A DNA stretch of 64,000 bases, from positions 1 to 64,000 of the forward strand of contig NZ_LWRV01000089.1 of the NCBI RefSeq assembly GCF_009372215.1, in the 5' to 3' direction. Under the pieces are notes generated by a model. It ran no database searches, was not told where the DNA came from, and saw nothing but the letters and a program-made list of their open reading frames with translations. A program made the position numbers and the translations under genes. Numbering within the stretch: position 1 is the first letter of the stretch; the number at the start of each line of letters is the position of its first letter. Shown here in pieces: positions 17,739 through 25,318 of this stretch. This DNA comes from Acinetobacter portensis. Its GTDB lineage: Bacteria > Pseudomonadota > Gammaproteobacteria > Pseudomonadales > Moraxellaceae.

Positions 17739-18529
17739 TGACTCAATCATTTATTCAGCTGAATAATGTTCAAAAAACATTTAAGCAAAACAAAACAGAA
17801 AACACCGTTCTTGAAGATATCAATTTACAGATTTCTGAAGGTCAATTCGTTTGCTTACTTGGGCCATCAGGTTGCGGTAAATCGACTATTTTGAATTTGC
17901 TTGCTGGTTTTGAACACCCGACCCAAGGCAATATTTTTGTCGATGGTCAAAGCATTTCAGGTCCGGGAATTGACCGCGCTGTTGTATTCCAACAAGCACA
18001 ACTTTTCCCATGGCTAACGGTGAAAGAAAACATTCAATTTCCACTGAAACAATCAAAAGCAGATGCAAAACATATTACGGAACAAACCGAATATTATCTT
18101 GAAAAAACAGGTTTAAAGAAGTTTGAAAATCACCGTATTTGGCAAATTTCAGGTGGCATGAAACAACGTGTTGCCCTTGCCCGTGCATGGGTGATGAAAC
18201 CTAAAATTCTGCTCATGGATGAACCTTTTGGCGCACTCGATGCACAAACACGAATTCTGATGCAGGAAACATTAACCAAACTTTGGCAAGACAATAAAAC
18301 CACCGTTTTGTTTGTCACTCACGATATCGATGAATCACTACTTTTGGCAGATCGCATTATTTTAATGGCGGGACACCCTGGGCGTATTGCAGAAGATATT
18401 CAAGTCAATTTGCCACGTGCTCGTACTATTGAAAACATTACGCCACAGCAAGAATTTATTGAAACCAAAAAACATATTTTAGAAATCATGCGTAAAGAAG
18501 TAAGTCGCATGATTGATTACGTACACTAA
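17738..18529 (+). CDS. Sulfonate-type ABC transporter ATP-binding protein (TauB/SsuB-like)
   Basis: 263 residues. Walker A GPSGCGKST is near residues 42-50, the Q-loop VVFQQAQLFPW lies in the middle, and the signature is ISGGMKQR (usual form LSGGM). Walker B is LLMDEPFGALD and the switch histidine is in VTHDIDES. It energises uptake with the permease before it. The start at 17738 is fixed by the one-base overlap with the permease stop; a longer in-frame start inside the permease gene is unlikely. The next gene begins 17 bp downstream. Confidence 0.93.
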   Translation: MTQSFIQLNNVQKTFKQNKTENTVLEDINLQISEGQFVCLLGPSGCGKSTILNLLAGFEHPTQGNIFVDGQSISGPGIDRAVVFQQAQLFPWLTVKENIQFPLKQSKADAKHITEQTEYYLEKTGLKKFENHRIWQISGGMKQRVALARAWVMKPKILLMDEPFGALDAQTRILMQETLTKLWQDNKTTVLFVTHDIDESLLLADRIILMAGHPGRIAEDIQVNLPRARTIENITPQQEFIETKKHILEIMRKEVSRMIDYVH

Positions 18530-18546
18530 GACCACAGGACACTGCT

Positions 18547-19569
18547 ATGTTATTAAGTCATTTACCACGCGTTAAACTTGTTCACGCGCCTACTCCTCTT
18601 GAGTTTTTACCAAACCTAACTAAAGCGTTAGGTGGTCCTGAAATTTATATTAAACGTGACGATGCAACTGGTCTTGCAACAGGTGGTAACAAAACACGTA
18701 AATTAGAGTTCTTAATTGGCGATGCAATTGCAAAAGGTGCGACACACGTACTGACTCAAGGTGCAACTCAATCTAACCACGTCCGTCAAACCATTGCTGC
18801 TGCAAACAAATTTGGCTTAAAAGCATCTGTTATTTTAGAGCAACGTGTTGGCGATGGCGCTTCTGAATACTACAACAACGGTAATTTACTGCTTGATGAA
18901 ATTTTAGGTGCAACATCTATTGAAGTTGTTTCAGGTGGCACAGACATGGCTGCGGCTTTAGAAGCAAAAGCCAAAGAACTAGAAGCACAAGGTGAACGCC
19001 CTTATATCATTCCAGGCGGTGGTTCAAATGCTATTGGTGCTTTAGGTTATGTATCTACAGCAATTGAACTCATCAACCAACTCAACCAAATTCAACTTGT
19101 ACCAACTCACCTTGTACATGCAACAGGCAGTACAGGTACTCAAGCAGGTTTATTGGCAGGCATTGCAGCAACAAACTCAAACCTACCTGTTTTAGGTATT
19201 TCAGTTCGTGCTGAAAAATCTAAACAAGAAGAAAATGTCTATAAACTTGCACGCGCAACTTTAGAACATTTAGGTTTAAATGCAGACTTAGTTGCACGTG
19301 AAAAAGTTTTAGCAAACAGCGACTATGTAGGCGATGGCTACGGCATTCCAACAGATAGTATGGTCGAAGCTGTAGAACTACTTGCTCGCACAGAAGGTAT
19401 TTTGCTTGACCCTGTTTACTCAGGTAAAGGTTTTGCAGGCTTAGTGGGTCTTATTCGCCAAGGTCATTTCACTAAAGATGACAAAGTGATTTTCCTTCAT
19501 ACAGGTGGTTCAGTTGGTCTATTTGGCTACCGTTCTACTTTCTCAAACCAAGATGCATACCGTTTGTAA
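18547..19569 (+). CDS. PLP enzyme: D-cysteine desulfhydrase / cysteate sulfo-lyase (CuyA-like)
   Basis: 340 residues, fold-type II PLP enzyme of the ACC deaminase/D-cysteine desulfhydrase family. GGNKTRKLEF is at 47-56, with Lys49 expected to hold PLP; TQGATQSNHVRQT is at 70-82, and VIFLHTGGSVGLFGY lies near the end. E. coli DcyD, as I remember it, has PMAMGGNKLRK and TAGAIQSNH at these sites. The form here (TGLATGGNKTRK, TQGATQSNH) is closer to what I recall of the L-cysteate sulfo-lyase CuyA, which releases sulfite, pyruvate and ammonia. With a sulfonate transporter upstream and a racemase downstream, cysteate is a plausible substrate. Annotation as D-cysteine desulfhydrase would be the conservative call. 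Confidence 0.85.
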   Translation: MLLSHLPRVKLVHAPTPLEFLPNLTKALGGPEIYIKRDDATGLATGGNKTRKLEFLIGDAIAKGATHVLTQGATQSNHVRQTIAAANKFGLKASVILEQRVGDGASEYYNNGNLLLDEILGATSIEVVSGGTDMAAALEAKAKELEAQGERPYIIPGGGSNAIGALGYVSTAIELINQLNQIQLVPTHLVHATGSTGTQAGLLAGIAATNSNLPVLGISVRAEKSKQEENVYKLARATLEHLGLNADLVAREKVLANSDYVGDGYGIPTDSMVEAVELLARTEGILLDPVYSGKGFAGLVGLIRQGHFTKDDKVIFLHTGGSVGLFGYRSTFSNQDAYRL

Positions 19570-19570
19570 G

Positions 19571-20287
19571 ATGACTGATTTTTCAGAACTTCCTACATTA
19601 GGTATATTGGGTGGCATGGGGCCAGGTGCAGCAGTTGATTTTCAACAGCGCCTGCTCGATGCAAGCCCTGCAACGAAAGATCAGGAGCATATTCCAACAA
19701 TTGTTTGGAATCATGGGGGAATTCCTGACCGACAACTTGCTTTAAAAAAACGTGGTGAAAGCCCGCTCAATGCAATGCTACATGGTTTAAAAATTTTAGA
19801 ACGCAGTGGCGTATCTAAAATCGCTATTCCTTGTAACACGGCGCATTTTTGGCACGCAGATTTACAACAGCAAACTGCGCTTGAAATCTTAAATATGGTT
19901 GAAATTACCGTACAACAGATTTTAAAAAGCTATAAAACTGGCGATAAAGTTGGAATTTTAGCAACCAAAGGCGCACTTTCAACTGAGTTATATCAGCGTG
20001 AATTGAGCAAATATGACATTCCTTTTGTCATCAATTCTGACCAAGAAATTGAAGAAGAATTTATGCCTGCTGTTTATGCGGTAAAACGTAATGAAGCGGA
20101 AAAAGCAGGTGTTGTTTTTCAAGATTTAAGTCAGCGTTTAATAGACCAAGGTGCAAACTCGATTATTTTGGCGTGTACAGAAATTCCTTTAGGATTACAT
20201 GCAATCAACTCACCCATTTTAAATGTATGTTTTGATACTACACAAATTTTGGCAGATGCTTGTGTTGCTTGGTACTACCAAAAATAA
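19571..20287 (+). CDS. Aspartate/glutamate racemase family protein
   Basis: 238 residues. It has the family start LGILGGMGPGA and the two catalytic cysteines in PCNTAHFW (Cys88) and LACTEIPL (Cys202). Cofactor-independent racemases of this family invert aspartate or glutamate using the two thiols. The ATG at 19571 begins two bases after the preceding stop, so the gene is tightly coupled to the PLP lyase. Since cysteate is the sulfonate analogue of aspartate, I infer it may interconvert D- and L-cysteate for the lyase. An ordinary aspartate racemase remains possible. Confidence 0.87.
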   Translation: MTDFSELPTLGILGGMGPGAAVDFQQRLLDASPATKDQEHIPTIVWNHGGIPDRQLALKKRGESPLNAMLHGLKILERSGVSKIAIPCNTAHFWHADLQQQTALEILNMVEITVQQILKSYKTGDKVGILATKGALSTELYQRELSKYDIPFVINSDQEIEEEFMPAVYAVKRNEAEKAGVVFQDLSQRLIDQGANSIILACTEIPLGLHAINSPILNVCFDTTQILADACVAWYYQK

Positions 20288-20306
20288 ATTCTAAAAAGGT
20301 TTATTC

Positions 20307-20332
20307 AAAAGCTCTCATCCGTGAGGGCTTTT
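20307..20332 (+). terminator. rho-independent terminator of the sulfonate/racemase operon
   Basis: AAAAGCTCTCA / TGAGGGCTTTT, 11-bp stem (one G-U pair) with a TCCG loop and a T run, 20 bases after the racemase stop. Confidence 0.82.
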
Positions 20333-20834
20333 ATTTAATTACTTAATTTGAAGAGAGTTTGATGAGTTTAGAATGGTCAATTGAAAAATTATTTTTGTAT
20401 TTTATTCTGAAAATTTTTTAGGGTGTTGGGAAAAACAGTGTTTGTTTACTTCAACTATCATGACTTTGTAAATTATGATCTTATAGCCTATAAACTTGTG
20501 ATCTATAGCGTCCTAAGTCGAATCGAGACCTTTTGGGTAAGTACTGCACTCGCGTTTTGCGCCGCTCACAGCATGCTACTCTTTTCGATTCCCGTCACAC
20601 CCTTGAGATATATAGTAGCCAAAGGTGCTTGAAATAAATTTCCTAAGATGCGCTATTTTTTTTAATTCATAAAAAATATTTTCACCAATTATTAAATAAT
20701 AGAAAATATTTCCCAATAAGCATCAAATTAAGATTTTTCTATCTGTTTAATGATGCTTATTCAGGAATTTTTACACTCTACATTTACATATATTGAATGA
20801 AGATTTTTTGTAGAAAATCAATCTTATTCATTTT
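20333..20834. other. Large intergenic region, possible decayed sequence
   Basis: About 500 bp without a convincing gene. A 19-codon frame with a GAAGAGAG upstream (20362-20421) and a 69-codon frame (20423-20632) are present, but neither resembles a known protein. Bases 20510-20600 are richer in G+C than the surroundings and carry a short inverted repeat (CGAATCGA at 20519 / TCGATTC at 20585). I could not fold it into a tRNA. It may be a remnant of an inserted or lost element, or an unrecognised structured RNA. Confidence 0.4.
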
Positions 20835-21092
20835 TTAAGAAATTGTACTTTGTACCCATGTTGCAATAAACCACCACAAGCTTATAGCCGACATACCACA
20901 GAGTAAATTTGCCAAAATTTTCTGCATTTTACTTAATGAAGACTGATAAATTTTAATATTGATTACATAAGCAAGTCCGGCAAAAGCTCCACCAATTGCC
21001 CCACCAACTAAAATAAGTAAAAGTGACCAACCTGCAAGTAAATGCGCTTTTTTGGGTAAAGGTGCTTTTTCTAAAGTTTCTACATTTTCCAT
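20835..21092 (-). CDS. Small two-helix membrane protein, unknown function
   Basis: 85 residues with two predicted transmembrane helices (about 21-46 and 60-80) joined by a basic loop (SSLSKMQK). The N-terminal 18 residues are soluble. I do not recognise the family. The ribosome site is weak. The A+T-rich surroundings and single-gene context give no hint of function. Confidence 0.65.
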   Translation of the reverse strand: MENVETLEKAPLPKKAHLLAGWSLLLILVGGAIGGAFAGLAYVINIKIYQSSLSKMQKILANLLCGMSAISLWWFIATWVQSTIS

Positions 21093-21205
21093 TTTTATCT
21101 ACTATTTTCGTTAAAATATACTGAATTGTTAAAAGCCAAATACACTTTTTACAAAGCAATTTTTAAGCCATTTATTTAATTTCTCTTTAGATGATACGTA
21201 CAAAT

Positions 21206-21919
21206 TTAATCTACAAGTAATTCATCAAAGTCTTTAATTTTAGATAAATAAATGGGGGCTAAACTTACTTTAGACCATGTTTCTTTAAAACGTGGATTTT
21301 CTTCATCATCTTCATTCATATTTTTACGATAAAGCTTTTTTCCTGTTAATAAATTAACACTCGTTTCGCTTGAAATATAAGGACCATGATTACTTGAGTT
21401 TTCATAACCAATTAAGCGCATATCATTATTTTCTAGTCTAAAACTATAGCCCCACCATCCATAACGACCATGTCCATAATTTACAAAAAGTTTATTTTTA
21501 GCAATTTCTACACTCAGCTCGGGTGCAAAATACACCCCACCATCTTCATTTTCAGATGAAAAACTACTGAGGTTTTGCACTACTTTTTTATAGCTACCAT
21601 TTTGATTCAAAAATACCAAAATTCCACGGCGGTTTCGGTCAAGTCTTCCTCTATATTCATCATCAATCCATTGCTTTGAGTCTGTTCCTTTCACAATAAG
21701 AACCAAGTCTTTTTGACCGTCTTTGTTTAAATCGCCTTCTATGGCTTCAAATAAGGTATAGCTTTGGGGAATATAGGCTTTGTATTTAATTTTATCTTTT
21801 TGAAGTTTAATTTCTTCGGGACTAAGCGTTTGCTGTTTTTGCTGAGATGTTTCTGCAAATGCCATTTGTCCTGCAAAAATAGCAGATGAAATTAAAATGC
21901 CTGCTGTAATTTTTATCAT
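21206..21919 (-). CDS. Predicted periplasmic protein with an FG-GAP/VCBS-like motif
   Basis: 237 residues. A signal peptide (MIKITAGILISSAIFAGQMAFA-ET) is followed by a segment IEGDLNKDGQKDLVLIVKG, which is the calcium-binding DxNxDGxxD loop of FG-GAP/VCBS-type propeller blades. A second block (GILVFLNQNGSYKKVVQNL) resembles the same blade. Proteins of this kind are common in Acinetobacter as exported single-copy proteins without known role. I chose the ATG at 21919 because it begins the signal peptide and follows TTGAAAGAA; an upstream GTG would put 16 residues ahead of it. Confidence 0.75.
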   Translation of the reverse strand: MIKITAGILISSAIFAGQMAFAETSQQKQQTLSPEEIKLQKDKIKYKAYIPQSYTLFEAIEGDLNKDGQKDLVLIVKGTDSKQWIDDEYRGRLDRNRRGILVFLNQNGSYKKVVQNLSSFSSENEDGGVYFAPELSVEIAKNKLFVNYGHGRYGWWGYSFRLENNDMRLIGYENSSNHGPYISSETSVNLLTGKKLYRKNMNEDDEENPRFKETWSKVSLAPIYLSKIKDFDELLVD

Positions 21920-21959
21920 TAAAATTCTTTCAATATACCAAGTCAATTTAATATAAATA

Positions 21960-21981
21960 AAACCCACACTTTGGTGGGTTT
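21960..21981 (-). terminator. rho-independent terminator of the 70-residue gene
   Basis: AAACCCAC / GTGGGTTT stem with a six-base loop and a T-rich tail on the minus strand, just after the stop at 21997. Confidence 0.75.
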
Positions 21982-21996
21982 CAATATGTAGTTTAT

Positions 21997-22209
21997 TTAT
22001 AAATTACAACACTTTTCACAAGCTTCAACTTTCTCTCTTGGCCAATTCATTCTTGCACGTTTATAGGCAAGCTCGAAATTTGCAAAATACCCTATCAGTA
22101 TTTGATCTTGAAACTTAGGTAAATCTTCACAACCTGTTGTTCCATTATGTATTTTATTTACGCCATTTGCAGCAGGTTTTTCATCGACTATAAATTTTAT
22201 CATTTGCAT
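21997..22209 (-). CDS. Small hypothetical protein, Cys-rich C-terminus
   Basis: 70 residues from an ATG preceded by GGGGG. The sequence has no recognised domain. It has a central FELAYKRARMNWPREKVEACEKCCNL with a CEKCC cluster at the C-terminus, and a separate Cys in TTGCEDLP, so metal or disulfide binding is possible. It has its own terminator, which supports it being a real gene. Confidence 0.6.
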   Translation of the reverse strand: MQMIKFIVDEKPAANGVNKIHNGTTGCEDLPKFQDQILIGYFANFELAYKRARMNWPREKVEACEKCCNL

Positions 22210-22418
22210 TTTTAGCCCCCAAAACTTAAAAAGTTCAAATACGAACAAATAGATACAAATCCCATAAAATAATTATGGTTTTATTAATCACACACTAAAA
22301 ATATGCCTTTTATGCATAAAAATCAAACACTATTTCGGCTGTTTTTTAAACGGCTTGGTCTTTTTGATTTTGAGTGATTAAGCCTCAAATAAATTGTATT
22401 TTTCTACGTTTATTCATA

Positions 22419-22997
22419 TTAAGTTATCGGTTCATGTTCAATATTGGTCTTTTTATTTCGGAACCATCTTACTGCAAATATAGCCAGTACAATGATAAGA
22501 ATAACCACCAATACAGGCACAAGGAATGACAAAATTGACAATAGAATTGCGCCAATCCATTCGCCTGTTGAAACCAATGGATTTGCCACACCTCCTGTTG
22601 TTGCGGTAGATACGCCACGAACCGCTACGGTACTCATTTGTACTGCGCCTGCCGTTCCACCACCAACAATTATTGCCGATGCCCAACTTGCGAACTGTGA
22701 CATTTCACCTGAACTGACTGCCATTGTGGTAAGTGTGCCTGCAATCATGGCTGCGGGGGTTGCTATGCTGTCTAGCATGTTGTCTACCCACGGTATGTAG
22801 TAAGCGGCTATTTCACAGACTGTTGCAACTGCAAGTGCGATACATACCGATGGCATTGCGAGCCATTCGAAGCCTTTCATGGGTTCGAACCATCCTACAA
22901 GTGATGCAATGCTCATAACTAATAGTGGTACGAATACGCGAAATCCGCATGCTGCGCTAAGTCCAATGCCTATACATAAGCCGAGTATGGTTTCCAT
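22419..22997 (-). CDS. DUF4126 family membrane protein
   Basis: 192 residues with about five hydrophobic helices. The first is the family hallmark GIGLSAACGFRVFVPLL. Later segments include PWVDNMLDSIATPAAMIAG and a glycine-rich VGGGTAGAVQMSTVAVRG. The C-terminus ends in a basic tail after the last helix. Function is unknown. The ATG at 22997 has AAGGAA at good spacing; an upstream start 15 codons earlier would prepend a polar stretch. Confidence 0.88.
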   Translation of the reverse strand: METILGLCIGIGLSAACGFRVFVPLLVMSIASLVGWFEPMKGFEWLAMPSVCIALAVATVCEIAAYYIPWVDNMLDSIATPAAMIAGTLTTMAVSSGEMSQFASWASAIIVGGGTAGAVQMSTVAVRGVSTATTGGVANPLVSTGEWIGAILLSILSFLVPVLVVILIIVLAIFAVRWFRNKKTNIEHEPIT

Positions 22998-23040
22998 GTG
23001 GTGTTCCTTTGTTTTTATTTTGCTGTTGTTATACGTTATC

Positions 23041-23072
23041 AAAAAAGCCCCATCGGGTGATAGGGCTTTTAT
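23041..23072 (-). terminator. rho-independent terminator of the zinc ribbon gene
   Basis: AAAAGCCC / GGGCTTTT stem extended by the inner CATCGGGTGAT hairpin and followed by T residues on the minus strand, 35 bases after the stop of the gene at 23106-23249. Confidence 0.8.
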
Positions 23073-23105
23073 TTAAAACAGTGAGTGCTGTTTTATGTGT
23101 GTTGC

Positions 23106-23249
23106 TTAGGTGTTCTTATTGTTAAATTGAACGCCATGGCATTTGGTACACGGGGGTAATCGGTCTGTACCAATTTCTAAGTAGGTGCGGTGTCCGCATT
23201 GCACACAAAAATAGAAGCCTGTGCCAGGTTTTTGACCAGCTTGAACCAT
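23106..23249 (-). CDS. Small zinc ribbon protein (47 residues)
   Basis: The frame begins MVQAGQKPGTGFYFCVQCGH and continues with LPPCTKCHG; the two CxxC knuckles (residues 15-18 and 34-37) form a rubredoxin/zinc-ribbon-like fold. A strong ribosome site (AAGGAGAG, seven bases before the ATG) and a clean terminator support expression. Similar short proteins are annotated as zinc ribbon-containing proteins; no function is known. It sits upstream of the DUF4126 gene but is separated from it by the terminator. Confidence 0.8.
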   Translation of the reverse strand: MVQAGQKPGTGFYFCVQCGHRTYLEIGTDRLPPCTKCHGVQFNNKNT

Positions 23250-23353
23250 TTTTGCTCTCCTTGTTTTTAGAAATGGTGTGACCACTATAACCGAACAATT
23301 ATGATTTTTAATTAGCCATTTAGTCTAATGATGATGTCAGAAAGGCGAAGGAG

Positions 23354-25183
23354 TTAAAAATCTAACTTTTTAAATAATTCAGCATGCTCTCTATAAATTT
23401 CTGCTTGCCAACGACTATTCCATTTCCAATCAGAATTTCTTGGATTTTTTTTTGAGCAATTTAAACAATTTATATTTTTAAATCCTGTACCCTCAATACC
23501 ATCAACACCTCCATATACAGTATCTAACACCCATCCTCCACCTGTATATCCCTCTTCTAAACAATGAATAATTTTCATTGTTGCCGATGGGATACCTACC
23601 ATTTGGGCAGGAACTCCTAAAGCAGAGGAATTAAATACCAATAAATTTTCACAATCTCTCAAAATCCGCTCTGGATTATAATCCTCTATTCCCTGCTTAA
23701 TTATGCGCCCAAATTCATTTTCAGAATCTTCATAATCAAATCCTAAATTTTTAGCTAGACTCCTAAAAATCTCAAGCTCCTCTTCAGGAGTTAAATCATA
23801 TTCACTTATTGAAGATGTATATCTTTCTTTTGTTTTTTCAAGATTTTGTATCATCCAACATTTTAATTCCTCTTTTGTAATGCAACTTAACATTTCAATT
23901 GCACTATCAATATGATGAACTGTATCTATTGAATACACCTTAAGCTGTACGAATAAATGTAAAAAAAGTATATAAACTCTCTCCTCTTTAGAATTAAGTG
24001 CAATTTTCAAACCTAAATCAATACAATAACTCATCCAATTTTCTAAGACATCCACAGCTTCAGCTTGACTTTCATCACGTAGTTTGTAGATAAGAATTGA
24101 AATTGAAGTGCCTAATTTTGGAAAAATATCTAAAAAGACATTTGGATTTTCTTGTTTAATAGAATTGTTCACTAATCGAATTGTTTTAACTAAATTTAAA
24201 GTCAATTTTAATGAAAATTTTGCTCTAACTGAGTCTACTACCCAAGCTGCTAATGGATTGTCTTTGGTGAGCTTAGACGAAATAAATTGATGATAATCTA
24301 CTTGAATCTGTTTTCTTAAAAGCCAACTACGGAATAGTAATATCGAGTAAAGTTGAAAATATTTATTAAATTTATTATGCCTAACCAAGAATAAAATTTG
24401 CTGATAAATATCGAAACTTGATTCATAATATTCTTCAGACATTACACCTAATTGCTGTTCACAAATTTTTTCAGCATATAATCCTGCATAAAATCTTAGC
24501 TCATTTTTTTCTGTTTGAGCAGGAAAAATTTTGTGTATGAGCTCAAGTAGTTCATCAAATTTTTTTTCTGTATATAATCTTTCAAACTGAGTCATATATG
24601 CATGAAAACTTTGAGTTTTAGCTTGCTCTAACCAACTTTGAACTGTTTGATCCGTAGATGTCTGAAAAATATCTGAATAATTAATTTTTCGTAATGCACT
24701 TAAACGTAGCCAATCAATATTAATATTAATCGCTTTACCAAGCTCTTTTACATTATCTCGTTGAAGAATATTAGATGTAAGTAAATGAATAGTTATTGAA
24801 TCTTGTTCTTTAACTAATGCTTCTTTCATCCTTTTCCGCAATTCATCATCATCTTGCAAGCTATGCCAATATACAACCTCTTTAGTAACGTCGACGACGA
24901 ATAGAATGACAGCTATTTCCACATGAGACATATAATATTGCAAACGCTCTAAGGAAAGGCTAAATGAAACCTTTTTTCCATCTTCAATTAAAGTAACCGT
25001 CTTCTGACCTTTAATTTGTGCTTTAAATATTAATCCTGTGGCTTTATCTTGGGGAGTTATTATTTCTATTTCTGCATCAATACCATAATCTTCCTGATCC
25101 TCTTGCGAACGTAAAGACCAATTATCAGGCAAAGAAAAAGCAAAAATACGCCCCGCTCTTCTACCAATTTCTTTTGCATTCAT
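23354..25183 (-). CDS. Large DUF4365 protein, candidate nuclease-like accessory gene
   Basis: 609 residues. The N-terminal ~150 residues are DUF4365: IGRRAGRIFAFSLPDNW, then DYGIDAEIEI and GLIFKAQIKGQKTV. Asp36, Gln56 and Lys58 give a D...QxK pattern like the PD-(D/E)xK nuclease core. The remaining 450 residues are largely helical and repeat-like without a recognised domain, ending in an NCLNCSKKN zinc-knuckle-like motif and a short helix. DUF4365 occurs in proteins from mobile and defence regions; a defence role is inference. The gene stands alone, is A+T-rich and interrupts housekeeping genes. No partner gene is seen. Confidence 0.7.
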   Translation of the reverse strand: MNAKEIGRRAGRIFAFSLPDNWSLRSQEDQEDYGIDAEIEIITPQDKATGLIFKAQIKGQKTVTLIEDGKKVSFSLSLERLQYYMSHVEIAVILFVVDVTKEVVYWHSLQDDDELRKRMKEALVKEQDSITIHLLTSNILQRDNVKELGKAININIDWLRLSALRKINYSDIFQTSTDQTVQSWLEQAKTQSFHAYMTQFERLYTEKKFDELLELIHKIFPAQTEKNELRFYAGLYAEKICEQQLGVMSEEYYESSFDIYQQILFLVRHNKFNKYFQLYSILLFRSWLLRKQIQVDYHQFISSKLTKDNPLAAWVVDSVRAKFSLKLTLNLVKTIRLVNNSIKQENPNVFLDIFPKLGTSISILIYKLRDESQAEAVDVLENWMSYCIDLGLKIALNSKEERVYILFLHLFVQLKVYSIDTVHHIDSAIEMLSCITKEELKCWMIQNLEKTKERYTSSISEYDLTPEEELEIFRSLAKNLGFDYEDSENEFGRIIKQGIEDYNPERILRDCENLLVFNSSALGVPAQMVGIPSATMKIIHCLEEGYTGGGWVLDTVYGGVDGIEGTGFKNINCLNCSKKNPRNSDWKWNSRWQAEIYREHAELFKKLDF

Positions 25184-25198
25184 TTTTTATTTCCCAAG

Positions 25199-25230
25199 AA
25201 AAAACCCCACTCAACAGTAGGGTGTTTTTA
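25199..25230 (-). terminator. rho-independent terminator downstream of acnD
   Basis: On the minus strand AAAACaCCCtACT / AGTgGGGTTTTTT, a stem with small mismatches and a T-tract, located between acnD and the DUF4365 gene, beyond the palindromic repeat at 25254-25318. Confidence 0.65.
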
Positions 25231-25253
25231 TAACAATATCAATAACTTTACCT

Positions 25254-25318
25254 TTATAAAAGGAGGGAGTTCCCCTCTTTCCCTTGCGCCATATATGGCT
25301 CAGGGTTAGGGGAGATTC
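25254..25318. repeat. G+C-rich palindromic intergenic repeat, copy 1 of 3
   Basis: The minus-strand text contains AGGGGAACTCCCTCCTTTTA followed by TAAAGG, and an AATCTCCCCTAACCC edge. Related text occurs at 35490-35632 and 46133-46224. It lies immediately after the acnD stop codon, in the transcript tail. Confidence 0.6.

Noticed and set aside
20510..20600. Possible tRNA gene, because of a TTTTCGATTCCCG segment resembling a T-loop
   Set aside because: No five-base T stem, no acceptor stem and no anticodon arm could be formed on either strand.
20423..20632. 69-codon plus-strand frame
   Set aside because: No ribosome site, no signal or domain, and composition typical of chance frames; I treat the region as intergenic.
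22444..22800. 118-codon plus-strand frame opposite the DUF4126 gene
   Set aside because: Antisense shadow of a real membrane protein gene with a ribosome site and family match.
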